From NCBI RefSeq assembly GCF_900156345.1, contig NZ_FTPP01000004.1, positions 310,001 through 374,000 on the forward strand: 64,000 bases of DNA, given 5' to 3'. Below are positions 45,183 to 55,620 of this stretch, one piece after another; position 1 is the stretch's first letter, and the number at the start of each line of letters is the position of its first letter. This DNA comes from Pontibacter indicus (GTDB lineage Bacteria > Bacteroidota > Bacteroidia > Cytophagales > Hymenobacteraceae). The translations under genes and the position numbers were made by a program. The notes beneath the pieces were generated by a model, which saw only the letters and a list, made by a program, of their open reading frames with translations, made no database searches and was not told the DNA's origin.

Positions 45183-45221
45183 AAGTATAAGACCAAGGTA
45201 TACCTTGGCTCAAGGTATAGA

Positions 45222-45467
45222 TCAGGCTTTACGGTCATGGTCCGGCTTTTTGTCTGCCAATGCTTCGTCTAACTGCCGCAGGGTATCCCAGGACTGGAGT
45301 AGGTGGCGAGGTGACTCGCGCAGCTCAGGTTTAGCATTTTCATGTGGCTCGCCCTTCGGCTGACCAGTGCGCATGTTGTGCAGTTCGCTCTGGGCTTGGT
45401 TGTTTTGCTCTGTCGCCTGGTGACTGCGAAACAGGGCTTCGTTTAGGTTTTTATCGGGTTCTGTCAT
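45222..45467 (-). CDS. Small hydrophilic protein
   Basis: 81 residues, highly charged and Gln/Asn-rich, starting MTEPDKNLNEALFRSHQATE. No signal or hydrophobic segment. Probably disordered or helical. It begins 13 bp downstream of the alpha/beta hydrolase gene on the same strand, hence likely the second gene of that unit. Function unknown. Confidence 0.55.
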   Translation of the reverse strand: MTEPDKNLNEALFRSHQATEQNNQAQSELHNMRTGQPKGEPHENAKPELRESPRHLLQSWDTLRQLDEALADKKPDHDRKA

Positions 45468-45480
45468 AGTCGCTTTTGTT

Positions 45481-46380
45481 TTAGGTGTTGTGCAATGCTT
45501 TTTCCTTCTTTTTGTCTTCTTCTTTTATAAAGTTACTAACGTACTGGGCTACCTCATCGGCATGCTCTTCCATTAGAAAATGGCCACTGTCCTCAAAATG
45601 CAGCACATAGCACTCGTGGAAAAATTTTTTCCAGCGCTGCAAGGCCTCAATTCTGACAAGTTTATCGCGCTCACCCCATAATATAAGGGTCGGGATATCC
45701 TGAATCTTTTTACGCTCTTTCCAAAGTTCGTCATACCACTTGCTAACACCCACCAGCTCTCGGGCGAAGGCAAGCGAGCTGACCGTCTCGTCAGGGCCGC
45801 CCAGTCCGAGCGTGTACTGATCCTTCAGCTTTTCAGGCATGTTGCTTTCCTGCCCAAACAGTTCGTGCACCAGTTGATTCGTAGTGAGGTTGAGCTTGGA
45901 GTGCAAAAACTTGCCCAGAGGGCCGATGAGGTATTTGCTGGCTTTTGAAAATATCTGATGATTGGATAAGGACCAGGTCCAGGTATTAAGCATCACGATG
46001 CTGCGGATATTTTCGGGATACTTGATGGCATAGGCCAAACCGATTGGCGCGCCAAAATCATGCACCAGCAGAGTAATATTGGTCAGGCCAAGGTGTGCCA
46101 TCAGTTGCTCAAAGTTGGCGGCGTGGGCTCTTGGCTTGTAACTCCAGTCCCTGGGCTTGTCTGACAGGCCAAAGCCGATCAGGTCCAAGGCTATGCAGCG
46201 GTATTTCTTGCTCAGGAGCTTGATCAGGTTGCGGTACGCGAATGACCAGGAAGGGGTGCCATGGATCATCACGATCGGGTGCCCTTCCCCTTCATCGATG
46301 TAATGCATCTTGCCGGCTTCTAATTCCAGGAATTTGGATTCGAAGGGATATTCGTTTGTGTCCAGCCAGTCTGGTTTCAT
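45481..46380 (-). CDS. Haloalkane-dehalogenase-like alpha/beta hydrolase
   Basis: 299 residues. The oxyanion motif is HGTPSWSFAYR (40-50), the nucleophile elbow is LLVHDFGAPIG with Asp108 in place of Ser, and the C-terminal catalytic His lies in DSGHFLMEEHADEV. An Asp nucleophile with the following cap region (NTWTWSLSNHQ, with a possible halide-binding Trp) is the haloalkane dehalogenase or epoxide hydrolase signature. Cytoplasmic. The true substrate (haloalkane or epoxide) cannot be settled from sequence. Confidence 0.85.
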   Translation of the reverse strand: MKPDWLDTNEYPFESKFLELEAGKMHYIDEGEGHPIVMIHGTPSWSFAYRNLIKLLSKKYRCIALDLIGFGLSDKPRDWSYKPRAHAANFEQLMAHLGLTNITLLVHDFGAPIGLAYAIKYPENIRSIVMLNTWTWSLSNHQIFSKASKYLIGPLGKFLHSKLNLTTNQLVHELFGQESNMPEKLKDQYTLGLGGPDETVSSLAFARELVGVSKWYDELWKERKKIQDIPTLILWGERDKLVRIEALQRWKKFFHECYVLHFEDSGHFLMEEHADEVAQYVSNFIKEEDKKKEKALHNT

Positions 46381-46947
46381 AGGTAACTCAGGGTGTTAAC
46401 TTCCCTTATCTATACTTGAGACGGGTTCTGAGGTTGTAGCGAAAAGTGAAAAGATGCCCTGTGCTATCAAATTAGCGGAAATACAGCTGTGTCATGGATA
46501 GGCATAAAAGCGGGTGCCACAGCAACACAGGCTGTCGGGTCAGAAAAAAAGGTGTATCGATTTATTTTAATTTCTGAGGACATACCGCAACTCTTTTGTG
46601 CTGAACAAAGTAAGACAAGTCGCCGGTTCGCGGCATTTTGAAGGATAGGCACTGCTATGAAATCAGTTCATGGAGCAGCCAGGCGGCTAGTACAAAATGG
46701 CCAGATTCAAATCCTTCTTAAAAAAATGTTTAATTTTGACTTTTTAACAGCGTATGTTTCATGGGAAACATCCTGGTGCATCCATTTACACTTTTATTGC
46801 TAACAGGGCTTTTGCTGCTCTAAATCTCACGCATTAGAAAGAGATAATGGCGAAGAACAGTAGCCAAAGCATACGATAAATTTACTGGGATTGCACACTG
46901 ATTATTCTGAAAAAACTAAATTTGTACTTCATTAATAACATTTACCT
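46381..46947. other. Intergenic region upstream of ugd
   Basis: About 570 bp without a gene I can support. A Bacteroidota -7 box, TAAATTTG (46917-46924), lies 24 bp before the ugd start. A clear -33 at standard spacing is not seen. The long leader could hold further regulation, but no riboswitch fold is evident. Confidence 0.45.
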
Positions 46948-48300
46948 ATGAGAATAGCTGTAGTTGGCACCGGTTACGTGGGGCTGGTGACGGGCACCTG
47001 CTTTGCCGAGGTGGGCATCGACGTGACCTGTATTGACATTGACCAGAAGAAGATAGACAACCTCAAACAGGGCATCCTGCCCATCTACGAGCCGGGTCTG
47101 GAGGAGATGGTGCTCCGAAACGCCCAGAAGGAGCGTCTTTCCTTCTCCACCAATCTTGCCGAGAGCGTGCAGGGCTGCCAGGTGGCCTTCATCGCCGTGG
47201 GCACGCCTCCGGGCGAGGACGGCTCGGCCGACCTGAAGTACGTGCTGGCCGTGGCCCGCGAGATTGGCCACTCCATGACCGACTACCTGGTGGTGGTGAC
47301 CAAGAGCACCGTGCCGGTGGGCACGGCCGCCAAGGTGCGCCGCGCTATCCAAGAGGAGCTCGAGGCCCGCGGCGAGCAGATCGCCTTCGACGTGGCCTCC
47401 AACCCCGAGTTTTTGAAGGAGGGCGCCGCCATCGACGACTTCCTCAAGCCTGACCGCATCGTGGTGGGCGTGGACTCCGAGCGCGCCGAGAAGGTGATGA
47501 CCAAGCTCTACAAGCCGTTTCTGATGAACGGCCACCCGCTCATCTTCATGGACATCCCCTCTGCCGAGATGACCAAGTACGCGGCCAACGCCATGCTGGC
47601 CACCAAGATTAGTTTCATGAACGACATTGCCAACCTGTGCGAGATCATGGGTGCCGACGTGAACATGGTGCGCAAGGGCATCGGCTCGGACGCCCGCATC
47701 GGCAACAAGTTCATCTACCCGGGCATCGGCTACGGCGGCTCGTGCTTCCCCAAGGACGTGAAGGCCCTGATCAAGACAGCCTCCGAGAACGGCTACTCTA
47801 TGGAGGTGCTCAAGTCGGTGGAGACAGTGAACGAAAAGCAGAAGTCGGTGCTCTTCAACAAGGTGAGCAGTTACTTCGGGGGTGATCTGGCAGGCAAGAC
47901 CTTCGCCGTGTGGGGCCTTTCGTTTAAGCCGAAAACCGACGACATGCGCGAGGCGCCGTCGCTGGTGATCATCGAAAAGCTGTTGGAGCGGGGCGCCAAG
48001 GTGAAGGCCTACGACCCGGTGGCCATGAAGGAGGCCAGCCACACGCTCGGCGACCGCATCGAGTACGGCAAGGACGAGTACGAGACCCTGATCGACGCCG
48101 ACGCCCTGCTGCTGGTGACCGAGTGGCCTGAGTTCCGCTCCCCGAACTTCGCCGTGGTGAGCAAGCTGATGAAGGAGAAGGTGGTCTTCGACGGCCGCAA
48201 CATCTACGACTGCAAGGAGATGGAGGAGAAGGGCTTCACCTACTTCGGCATCGGCGTCAAGCAGGCCAAAGTGACACAACAGACTAAGGAGACAGTATAG
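46948..48300 (+). CDS. ugd: UDP-glucose 6-dehydrogenase
   Basis: 450 residues. Oxidises UDP-glucose twice with NAD+ to UDP-glucuronate. N-terminal Rossmann [20 protein letters not shown] (1-20), substrate loop EPGLEEMV, central helix [10 protein letters not shown], the catalytic Cys in [14 protein letters not shown], and the C-terminal UDP-binding part [16 protein letters not shown]. Normal family length. It is 5 bp upstream of the UDP-glucuronate decarboxylase gene: together they make UDP-xylose for exopolysaccharide or glycan synthesis. Third codon positions are very GC-rich and the host motif is absent, suggesting strong translational selection. Confidence 0.95.
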   Translation: MRIAVVGTGYVGLVTGTCFAEVGIDVTCIDIDQKKIDNLKQGILPIYEPGLEEMVLRNAQKERLSFSTNLAESVQGCQVAFIAVGTPPGEDGSADLKYVLAVAREIGHSMTDYLVVVTKSTVPVGTAAKVRRAIQEELEARGEQIAFDVASNPEFLKEGAAIDDFLKPDRIVVGVDSERAEKVMTKLYKPFLMNGHPLIFMDIPSAEMTKYAANAMLATKISFMNDIANLCEIMGADVNMVRKGIGSDARIGNKFIYPGIGYGGSCFPKDVKALIKTASENGYSMEVLKSVETVNEKQKSVLFNKVSSYFGGDLAGKTFAVWGLSFKPKTDDMREAPSLVIIEKLLERGAKVKAYDPVAMKEASHTLGDRIEYGKDEYETLIDADALLLVTEWPEFRSPNFAVVSKLMKEKVVFDGRNIYDCKEMEEKGFTYFGIGVKQAKVTQQTKETV

Positions 48301-48305
48301 ATATA

Positions 48306-49271
48306 ATGGCCAGAAAAAGAGTATTGGTAACAGGCGGAGCCGGATTCCTCGGCTCCCACCTGTGCGACAGATTCATAGCCGAGGGTTTCCACGTGATCGC
48401 GATGGACAACCTGATCACCGGCAACCTCGAGAACATCGAGCACCTTTTCAAGCTGGAGCAGTTTGAGTTCTACCACCACGACGTGTCCAAGTTCGTGCAC
48501 GTGCCGGGTGAGTTGGACTACATCCTGCACTTCGCCTCGCCGGCCAGCCCGATCGACTACCTCAAGATACCGATCCAGACGCTGAAAGTAGGCTCGCTGG
48601 GCACGCACAACCTGCTCGGTTTGGCAAAGACCAAGGGCGCGCGCATGCTGATCGCCTCCACCTCGGAGGTATACGGCGATCCGCTGGTGCACCCGCAGAG
48701 CGAGGACTACTGGGGCAATGTGAATCCGGTGGGGCCGCGCGGCTGCTACGACGAGGCCAAGCGCTTCCAGGAGGCCATGACCATGGCCTACCACATGCAC
48801 CACGGGCTGGAGACGCGCATCGTACGCATCTTCAACACCTACGGTCCGCGCATGCGACTGGACGACGGCCGTGTGCTGCCTGCCTTCCTAAGCCAGGCGC
48901 TCCGCGGCGAGCCATTGAGTATCTTCGGCGATGGTAGCCAGACGCGCTCATTCTGCTACGTAGACGACCTGGTGGAGGGCATTTACCGCCTGCTGCTGAG
49001 CGACTATCACATGCCGGTTAACATCGGTAACCCGTCCGAGATCACCATCCGCCAGTTTGCCGAGGAGATCTGCAAACTGACTGGCGTGGAGCTCAACATC
49101 GAGTACCAGCCCTTGCCGACCGACGACCCGCAGAAGCGCCAGCCGGACATTACGCTGGCCAAGGAAGTGCTGGGCTGGGAGCCGAAGGTGGACCGTGCCG
49201 AAGGACTGCAGCGCACACTTGAGTACTTCAAGCAAAAAGTGAAGGTGCCAGCTGAGCGTATGATGAATTAG
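48306..49271 (+). CDS. UDP-glucuronate decarboxylase (UDP-xylose synthase)
   Basis: 321 residues, extended short-chain dehydrogenase. NAD-binding [18 protein letters not shown] (6-23), [20 protein letters not shown], the Ser/Thr plus YxxxK site in [10 protein letters not shown] and [14 protein letters not shown], and [18 protein letters not shown]. These match UXS, which decarboxylates UDP-glucuronate to UDP-xylose. It pairs with ugd, 5 bp upstream, as a two-step pathway, and ends in a strong terminator. One host motif copy only (48,665). Confidence 0.93.
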   Translation: MARKRVLVTGGAGFLGSHLCDRFIAEGFHVIAMDNLITGNLENIEHLFKLEQFEFYHHDVSKFVHVPGELDYILHFASPASPIDYLKIPIQTLKVGSLGTHNLLGLAKTKGARMLIASTSEVYGDPLVHPQSEDYWGNVNPVGPRGCYDEAKRFQEAMTMAYHMHHGLETRIVRIFNTYGPRMRLDDGRVLPAFLSQALRGEPLSIFGDGSQTRSFCYVDDLVEGIYRLLLSDYHMPVNIGNPSEITIRQFAEEICKLTGVELNIEYQPLPTDDPQKRQPDITLAKEVLGWEPKVDRAEGLQRTLEYFKQKVKVPAERMMN

Positions 49272-49286
49272 GCATTAAGTCAACTA

Positions 49287-49330
49287 TAAAACAAAAGCCC
49301 TGACAGATTTCTGTCAGGGCTTTTGTTTTA
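49287..49330. terminator. Bidirectional terminator, 20-bp perfect stem
   Basis: Arms 49287-49306 and 49311-49330 are perfectly complementary with an ATTT loop. It separates the convergent decarboxylase and TPR genes. Confidence 0.9.
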
Positions 49331-49342
49331 GGTTCAGCAAGC

Positions 49343-50587
49343 TTATATTTTCTTGTGTGACTTCATGAAGTCTTTCGCCTCTTTGTTAGCCGCGTGCTTT
49401 TTGTCAGTAGCTTCCAGCACAATACCATAGTAACGTTTCGCTGTCTTCAGTTCGCGCTCCTGCTTGGCAATGCGGGCGAGGTTCAGGTATGAGTTGACAA
49501 AATAGCCAGAGTCGCGCTCGTTGCTCATTTCAGCAAATGTAATTGAGTTCTGGTAATAGGCTTTGGCCTTCTGGAAGTCGCGATACTTGTTCTGGTTGAT
49601 GTAGGCCAGAATGTAGGAGGCATAGCGTCCGCTGACGGCTTCGTAGCCTGGCATGCGCCGGTCGAGCTTGCTTAGAATATCGAGGCACACCCGCTCAGCC
49701 ATTGTAAAGTGGCCCTGCACAAAAAGCGCACGCGCGTAAAACCGTTGGAAATAGGCGTTGTTCGGGTATTTTTCCACCAGTCCCTTCACCAGATCGAGCG
49801 CAGCTTCCATGTTTCCCTCTTCGTTGGCATAAATCTTCATGAGGAAAAATTTTGCCTCTGTACCGGTATAGAAACCATTGTTGGCCACGTAACGCAACTG
49901 CTTTATACCTAGGCGTTTGTCGCCGCTCGGGAAAAAGGCCAGCACCGGGCGCAGCATTTTGTAGTTTTCGTGAATCCAGATGGAGTAGTAGTTGAAGAGG
50001 GCCTCACCAAACAGGAACTCTGGGCTTAGGCCATTACCGGCTTTGGCTTTCTCGAGGTACTCCAGTGACCGCTTGCTGGCAATAGTTGCCTTGCGCCAGT
50101 TGCTGCGCTCAGAATGCAGTCGACCGGCAAAACCGTTGGCGGCCGATAAGAAGAAAGCGGCCTCGTAGTCTTTTTCGTTGGCATCGTATAGCTTTTCAGC
50201 TTTCATGATAGTAGAGTCCATGTAAGCGAAAAAGACGTCGTCGTACTCCAGTGTCTGAATATTGGTAGGCACGATCTTCCACCATTGGCTGAGGCCCATC
50301 AGGAAATAAGGCAGCGGGTGGTTAGGATAGCGTCGGCGTAGAGATTTGAATTGTTTTTCGGCCAGCTCGTACTTAAAGTTGTACATGTTGTCCACAGCAC
50401 CCTCCAGTTCGTACTGGATGTCTTTGTCCATGAGCAGCATGCCTTTTATATTGCCAGCTGCCGGAATCACCTCCACTGATTGTATCGTCACTTCTCTGAT
50501 AGCCGTGTCGGACTGCGCCTTGGAACCTTGCCCGAAAGCGAAGTTAGTCAGCATGATACCGAGAAAAGCAAGTACAATCTTTTTCAT
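49343..50587 (-). CDS. Secreted tetratricopeptide-repeat protein
   Basis: 414 residues with a signal peptide (MKKIVLAFLGIMLTNFAFGQ). Helical repeats run through the protein: YELAEKQFKSLRRRYPNHPL, MEAALDLVKGLVEKYPNNAY, MAERVCLDILSKLDRRMPGY, FQKAKAYYQNSITFAEMSN. The TPR pattern (W/Y..A, G/A..F, P) indicates a protein-binding scaffold in the periplasm. Partners unknown. Monocistronic. Confidence 0.85.
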   Translation of the reverse strand: MKKIVLAFLGIMLTNFAFGQGSKAQSDTAIREVTIQSVEVIPAAGNIKGMLLMDKDIQYELEGAVDNMYNFKYELAEKQFKSLRRRYPNHPLPYFLMGLSQWWKIVPTNIQTLEYDDVFFAYMDSTIMKAEKLYDANEKDYEAAFFLSAANGFAGRLHSERSNWRKATIASKRSLEYLEKAKAGNGLSPEFLFGEALFNYYSIWIHENYKMLRPVLAFFPSGDKRLGIKQLRYVANNGFYTGTEAKFFLMKIYANEEGNMEAALDLVKGLVEKYPNNAYFQRFYARALFVQGHFTMAERVCLDILSKLDRRMPGYEAVSGRYASYILAYINQNKYRDFQKAKAYYQNSITFAEMSNERDSGYFVNSYLNLARIAKQERELKTAKRYYGIVLEATDKKHAANKEAKDFMKSHKKI

Positions 50588-50666
50588 AGGTTAAAAGAAT
50601 AGTCCGGGGTGTCGTGCAAATAGGCTCTAATCTGATGAACAGGTACTAAAAGTACAACAATTATAT

Positions 50667-50674
50667 TAATTTTG
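50667..50674 (+). promoter_or_regulatory. Bacteroidota -7 box before aminopeptidase gene
   Basis: TAATTTTG matches TAnnTTTG and lies 23 bp before the ATG at 50698, implying a short leader. It supports this ATG over a TTG at 50677 that overlaps the start of transcription. Confidence 0.45.
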
Positions 50675-50697
50675 AATTGATACAAAAGAAATATTGC

Positions 50698-51612
50698 ATG
50701 AAACTTCTGAAACAGCTCTGCAGCATACACGCACCGTCCGGCAACGAAAAAAAGCTAACTGATTTTCTGCTTAACTACATTGAAGAACAGAAAGTTCAGT
50801 GGAAACAACAACCTGTTGTAGTTTATGGAGAGGGTTTTCAGGATTGCATTTTGTTAATATTCGGGAAACCCAGAACGGCCATTTTTGCCCACATCGATTC
50901 AATTGGTTTTACGGTGCGCTACGGCAGGCAGCTGGTGAGAATCGGCGGGCCCGACCTGGAAACCGGCTATACGCTGGTTGGGGAGGACTCGCAGGGAAAA
51001 ATCGAGTGCACGCTTAAGTTTGATGAAGAGGAACACGAGATCAGCTACAGTTACGAGCGCGAGATAGAAAGGGGAACAGAGCTTGTGTTTAAGTGCGATT
51101 TGCGGGAAACCGAGGAAACAGTGCAATCCTGCTACCTGGACAACCGGCTGGGTGTATGGAGCGCATTGAAAGTAGCGGAGACACTGGAAAACGGCATCAT
51201 TGCATTCAGCAGTTGGGAAGAACATGGTGGCGGTTCGGTAGCCTACCTATCCAAATACATTTCAGAGCGTTACGGGGTGCACCAGGCGCTCATCTCCGAT
51301 ATTACCTGGGTAACGGAGGGCGTAAGGCCGGGAGAGGGTGTTGTGATCTCGATGCGCGACAGCCTGATCCCTCGTCGGTCCTATGTTGAGAGGATCATAG
51401 GTATAGCCAAGGCCTCCGGCATACCTTATCAGCTGGAAGTGGAAGGAGCAGGGGGCAGCGATGCCAAGGAACTGCAGCACGGCCCCTACCCGTGGGACTG
51501 GTGCTTTGTCGGCGCTCCCGAAGACAATGTGCACAGCCCGAATGAGATTGTGCACAAGAAGGACATTGAGAGCATGGTCGCGCTTTATCGGGAGTTGATG
51601 GAAAAGTTGTGA
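50698..51612 (+). CDS. M42 family aminopeptidase
   Basis: 304 residues from ATG 50698 ([20 protein letters not shown]). Two-zinc catalytic set of M42/M18/M20-like peptidases: His in [11 protein letters not shown], bridging Asp in [10 protein letters not shown], the catalytic Glu pair in [11 protein letters not shown], Asp in ALISDITWV, and the last His in [11 protein letters not shown]. It trims N-terminal residues from peptides in the cytoplasm. Slightly shorter than typical TET peptidases (about 350). Monocistronic. Confidence 0.88.
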   Translation: MKLLKQLCSIHAPSGNEKKLTDFLLNYIEEQKVQWKQQPVVVYGEGFQDCILLIFGKPRTAIFAHIDSIGFTVRYGRQLVRIGGPDLETGYTLVGEDSQGKIECTLKFDEEEHEISYSYEREIERGTELVFKCDLRETEETVQSCYLDNRLGVWSALKVAETLENGIIAFSSWEEHGGGSVAYLSKYISERYGVHQALISDITWVTEGVRPGEGVVISMRDSLIPRRSYVERIIGIAKASGIPYQLEVEGAGGSDAKELQHGPYPWDWCFVGAPEDNVHSPNEIVHKKDIESMVALYRELMEKL

Positions 51613-51632
51613 TCGGGATGAATGAATAATAT

Positions 51633-51665
51633 AAAAGACTGCCAGGTATAGGCAGTCTTTTTGTT
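51633..51665 (+). terminator. Terminator with the host motif as its loop
   Basis: AAAAGACTGCC (51633-51643) and GGCAGTCTTTT (51651-51661) enclose the loop AGGTATA (51644-51650), followed by T-rich sequence. Confidence 0.85.
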
Positions 51666-51915
51666 TGTATTAATAATAGAAATATGGCTACGAATGCAGT
51701 AAGAAATCCAGCCTAAGCCTATTCCAGAAGGTACAACCAAACTGTAACCGAGGTAACCGGCTCAACCGGCTAAGGTATAGCGCTATACATCTTGGCCTGG
51801 CTTTGGAGCTTCGAAACTAAATATTTGGAAAAGTCAAACGAATAGCCTTTCTTTAATAGCTCTATATAGCAATTTCAGAATCTCAACTCTTTTCTACAAA
51901 ACTAACTCTTATTGA

Positions 51916-54162
51916 ATGGAACCTATTCTCTACGCAATTCCTGGATTTGGTCTGGCGGCCCTCATTTATACCTTTATAAGGTCGGCCTGGGTAACGAAAC
52001 AAGCAGCAGGTAACGAACGCATGACCGAAATCGCCCGTCACATTGCGGACGGCGCCATGGCCTTCCTAAAGGCAGAATACAAAGTGCTCTTCTACTTCGT
52101 GATCATCGCCAGTATATTTCTCTTTTACCTGGGCTACACCGGCGAGAAGTCGCATTGGACGATTGTGCTGGCCTTTATCATGGGCGCTCTCTTTTCGGCT
52201 ATAGCGGGCTTTATTGGTATGCGCATTGCCACCAAGGCCAACGTGCGCACAGCAGAAGCCGCCCGTTCCAGCTTGTCGCGTGCGCTTAGCGTATCTTTTG
52301 CCGGCGGATCGGTAATGGGCATGGGCGTAGCCGGTCTGGCAGTGCTGGGATTGGGATCGCTCTTTATCGTGCTCTACTACTTCTTTGTGCAGAGCGTGAA
52401 TGGCAACGTGAACGGCCACGAAATGGAAGTGGCGCTCGAAGTGCTCACCGGTTTCTCGCTGGGTGCTGAAAGTATTGCCCTTTTTGCGCGTGTGGGCGGC
52501 GGTATCTATACCAAGGCGGCCGACGTGGGGGCTGACTTGGTAGGTAAAGTAGAGGCAGGTATACCGGAGGACGATCCGCGCAACCCCGCTACCATTGCCG
52601 ACAACGTAGGCGATAACGTGGGCGACGTGGCAGGTATGGGAGCTGACCTTTTCGGGTCTTATGTAGCGACTATTCTGGCTACCATGGTGCTGGGCCGCGA
52701 AGTGGTTTCGGAGGATAATTTTGGTGGCATGGCCCCGATCATTTTACCGATGTTCATTGCCGGACTGGGTATTATCTTCTCACTGGTGGGTATGGCATTC
52801 ATCCGGGTGAAGGAAGGTGGCGACGTGCAGGGTGCCCTCAACCTGGGTAACTGGATTTCTGTGGCCCTGACCGCGGTTGGTGCTTATTTCGCCATCCATT
52901 GGATGCTGCCTGAGAACATGAACCTGCGTAACTTCGAATTCACCTCCAATGGCGTGTTCATCGCCGTGATCGTGGGTCTGGTAGTGGGTACTTTGATGAG
53001 TATCATCACGGAATACTACACGGCCATGGGTAAAAAGCCCGTGAACTCCATTGTACAACAATCTTCTACAGGACACGCCACCAACATCATCGCCGGTCTG
53101 GCGGTGGGCATGCACTCCACCGTGTTGCCGATCATTGTGCTGGCGGCTGGCATTGTGTTGTCCTACGCTTCTGCTGGTCTTTATGGTGTGGCCATTGCAG
53201 CTGCCGGTATGATGGCCACCACTGCCATGCAGCTGGCCATCGACGCTTTCGGCCCGATTGCCGACAACGCCGGAGGTATAGCCGAGATGAGCGAATTGCC
53301 GAAAGAAGTGCGCGGACGTACTGATATCCTGGATGCAGTAGGTAACACCACCGCTGCTACCGGTAAAGGTTTTGCCATTGCCTCTGCCGCACTTACCTCC
53401 CTTGCGCTATTTGCCGCTTTCGTAGGTATAGCCGGCATTGAATCCATTGACCTGTACAAAGCGCCAGTATTGGCTGGTCTGTTCATCGGCGCCATGATTC
53501 CGTTTATCTTCTCTGCCCTAGCCATTTCGGCAGTAGGCCGTGCGGCCATGGCCATGGTGCACGAAGTGCGCCGTCAGTTCCGCGAAATTCCGGGCATTAT
53601 GGAAGGCACCGGTCAGCCGGAGTACGAAAAATGCGTGGCTATCTCCACAAAGGCAGCTATCCGCGAAATGATGCTGCCGGGCGCTATCGCCCTGATCGTG
53701 CCTGTAGTAGTGGGCTTCGGCTTCAGAGATGTGTTTTCGGACACTCCTTCTGCCGAAATTCTGGGTGGTCTGCTAGCCGGTGTAACCGTGTCGGGTGTGT
53801 TGATGGCGATGTTCCAGTCCAACGCCGGTGGCGCCTGGGACAATGCCAAAAAATCGTTTGAGAAGGGCGTGGAGATCAATGGCAAGGTAGAGTACAAAGG
53901 CTCTGATGCGCACAAGGCCTCTGTGACCGGCGATACCGTGGGTGACCCCTTCAAAGACACATCCGGTCCTTCCATGAACATCCTGATCAAGCTGATGTCG
54001 ATTGTATCGCTGGTAATTGCGCCGCACATTGCCACAGAACGCACCCCGGCTATACCTGAAGAGCCGAACCTGAACATGGAAATACAGCAGGAGGCTCCGG
54101 CTACCGGGCAAATGATCAACCCTGAAAATACAGTTGTGGTGACTGCGCTGACAGCCAGATAA
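51916..54162 (+). CDS. hppA: Membrane-bound ion-translocating pyrophosphatase
   Basis: 748 residues, about 16 transmembrane helices. It hydrolyses pyrophosphate and pumps H+ and/or Na+ across the inner membrane. Signature [20 protein letters not shown], the Asp-rich sites [19 protein letters not shown] and [16 protein letters not shown], and the C-terminal [30 protein letters not shown] carries Ala where K+-independent enzymes have Lys, pointing to the K+-dependent class. Ion specificity (Na+ or H+) is not decidable here. A hydrophilic C-terminal tail of about 50 residues is extra. Monocistronic with its own terminator. Confidence 0.94.
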   Translation: MEPILYAIPGFGLAALIYTFIRSAWVTKQAAGNERMTEIARHIADGAMAFLKAEYKVLFYFVIIASIFLFYLGYTGEKSHWTIVLAFIMGALFSAIAGFIGMRIATKANVRTAEAARSSLSRALSVSFAGGSVMGMGVAGLAVLGLGSLFIVLYYFFVQSVNGNVNGHEMEVALEVLTGFSLGAESIALFARVGGGIYTKAADVGADLVGKVEAGIPEDDPRNPATIADNVGDNVGDVAGMGADLFGSYVATILATMVLGREVVSEDNFGGMAPIILPMFIAGLGIIFSLVGMAFIRVKEGGDVQGALNLGNWISVALTAVGAYFAIHWMLPENMNLRNFEFTSNGVFIAVIVGLVVGTLMSIITEYYTAMGKKPVNSIVQQSSTGHATNIIAGLAVGMHSTVLPIIVLAAGIVLSYASAGLYGVAIAAAGMMATTAMQLAIDAFGPIADNAGGIAEMSELPKEVRGRTDILDAVGNTTAATGKGFAIASAALTSLALFAAFVGIAGIESIDLYKAPVLAGLFIGAMIPFIFSALAISAVGRAAMAMVHEVRRQFREIPGIMEGTGQPEYEKCVAISTKAAIREMMLPGAIALIVPVVVGFGFRDVFSDTPSAEILGGLLAGVTVSGVLMAMFQSNAGGAWDNAKKSFEKGVEINGKVEYKGSDAHKASVTGDTVGDPFKDTSGPSMNILIKLMSIVSLVIAPHIATERTPAIPEEPNLNMEIQQEAPATGQMINPENTVVVTALTAR

Positions 54163-54184
54163 GCAACACAAAACCTGCAAGTAG

Positions 54185-54219
54185 AAATAAGCCCTTCCTT
54201 TCGGTTGGGCTTATTTTTT
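54185..54219 (+). terminator. Terminator after hppA
   Basis: AAATAAGCCC (54185-54194) pairs with GGGCTTATTT (54207-54216), then more T. Confidence 0.8.
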
Positions 54220-54260
54220 ATTATCCTTACCTTTGTTTACCAATAAGACCGATACGCTAT

Positions 54261-54803
54261 ATGGAGCCCCGTACCATCACGATTCACGATTGTGACTTCA
54301 GTACCTACATCTACGAAGAAGAAATCATCGCCCGCATCGTGATGCTGGCAGAGCAGATCGAACAGGACTACGCCGGCAAAAATCCTCTTTTCCTGGCTGT
54401 GTTGAACGGATCTTTCATGTTCACAGCCGACCTGATGAAGCGCATCAGCATACCTTGCGAGATCTCCTTCATCCGCATGTCGTCTTACCAGGACATGCAC
54501 AGCACTGGCCAGGTAAAAGAAGTGCTGGGCCTGACCGAGAACATTGAAGGGCGCGATGTGCTGATCATCGAGGACATCGTGGACACGGGTCATACAGTGA
54601 ACGCACTCCTGAAGCAGCTACGTGAAAAAGACCCTGCTTCTATCGAGATCGTCACCTTGCTGATGAAGCCCGAGTGCCTGCAGCACCAGCTGGAAGTGAA
54701 GTATGTGGCCAAGTCTATACCGAACGATTTTGTGGTAGGCTACGGGCTCGACTACAATGGGCTGGGGCGCAACCTACGCGATATTTACAAGATCGTATCC
54801 TGA
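54261..54803 (+). CDS. hpt: Hypoxanthine phosphoribosyltransferase
   Basis: 180 residues. The PRPP-binding motif is VLIIEDIVDTGHTVNAL (about 94-110), with FLAVLNGSFMFTADL near the N-terminus and a late DFVVGYGLDYNGLGRNL that binds the base. It salvages hypoxanthine and guanine to IMP and GMP. The neighbouring adenylate kinase gives a nucleotide theme, though each gene has its own promoter-like region. Confidence 0.94.
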   Translation: MEPRTITIHDCDFSTYIYEEEIIARIVMLAEQIEQDYAGKNPLFLAVLNGSFMFTADLMKRISIPCEISFIRMSSYQDMHSTGQVKEVLGLTENIEGRDVLIIEDIVDTGHTVNALLKQLREKDPASIEIVTLLMKPECLQHQLEVKYVAKSIPNDFVVGYGLDYNGLGRNLRDIYKIVS

Positions 54804-54888
54804 TAATTTTGGTCTACCTAAGGTGAAAGTGACCGCCCAGGATTTGACGCTGCTCAAAAATTATTGAACGATACATCGATTTTATACT

Positions 54889-54896
54889 TAAATTTG
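54889..54896 (+). promoter_or_regulatory. Bacteroidota -7 box before adk
   Basis: TAAATTTG, 22 bp before the adk start. TTG at 54864-54866 could serve as a loosely spaced -33. Confidence 0.45.
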
Positions 54897-54918
54897 TTTT
54901 TTATCATAAATCATAGAT

Positions 54919-55509
54919 ATGCTCAACATCGTTTTGTTTGGCCCTCCCGGTGCTGGAAAAGGTACGCAAAGCCAAAAGCTGATAGACAAGTATAACCTGA
55001 TACACCTGTCGACGGGTGATTTGCTGCGCTCGGAGATTGCCGCCGGCACTGAACTCGGAATGAAAGCTAAGTCGCTGATGGACAACGGTCTGTTGGTGCC
55101 AGACGAAGTGGTGATCGGCATGATCGCAAACAAAGTGAAAGAGAACAACCATGCAGGGGGCTTTATCTTCGACGGATTTCCACGCACAGTGCCGCAAGCG
55201 CAGGGCCTGGACAAACTGCTGATGGACCTGGGTACGGAGATTTCCTGCATGATCGCCCTGAAAGTGGACGATGAAGAGCTGACCAAGCGCCTGTTGCTGC
55301 GCGGGCAGACATCTGGCCGCCCAGATGACCAGAACGAAGAGCTGATTCGCAAGCGCGTGGTAGAGTACAATACCAAAACCACCCCGGTGGCTGATTACTA
55401 CGCCGGACAGAACAAGTACTGCGCAGTGGACGGAATCGGTGAGATCGAGGAAATCTTCCACAATATCTGCGAGCACATCGACAACCTGAAAGAGAAGCAG
55501 AAGAAATAG
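54919..55509 (+). CDS. adk: Adenylate kinase
   Basis: 196 residues. P-loop FGPPGAGKGTQS (7-18), STGDLLR, the NMP-binding FDGFPRTVPQAQ and the RxxGRxDD-type segment RGQTSGRPDDQ. The LID is the short form lacking the zinc insert, as usual in Bacteroidota. Interconverts ATP + AMP and 2 ADP. It lies upstream of obgE in the same orientation (111 bp). Confidence 0.95.
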   Translation: MLNIVLFGPPGAGKGTQSQKLIDKYNLIHLSTGDLLRSEIAAGTELGMKAKSLMDNGLLVPDEVVIGMIANKVKENNHAGGFIFDGFPRTVPQAQGLDKLLMDLGTEISCMIALKVDDEELTKRLLLRGQTSGRPDDQNEELIRKRVVEYNTKTTPVADYYAGQNKYCAVDGIGEIEEIFHNICEHIDNLKEKQKK

Positions 55510-55620
55510 CTTTCCGAACGGTTTTTCAACGATTGACTATAAGAGGTATAAGCAGGTCGGAACTCAAACGCTCCGCACTCGCTTATACCTTATAATTTAT
55601 ACCTAATAGCATTATCTACA

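Noticed and set aside
46942..48279. 445-codon open frame on the minus strand opposite ugd
   Set aside because: A shadow of the extremely GC-biased third positions of ugd. Its product is a low-complexity His/Leu/Val/Ala-rich chain without domain features.
48240..48803. 187-aa minus-strand frame opposite the decarboxylase
   Set aside because: A shadow frame in a codon-biased gene, with no start context or domain.
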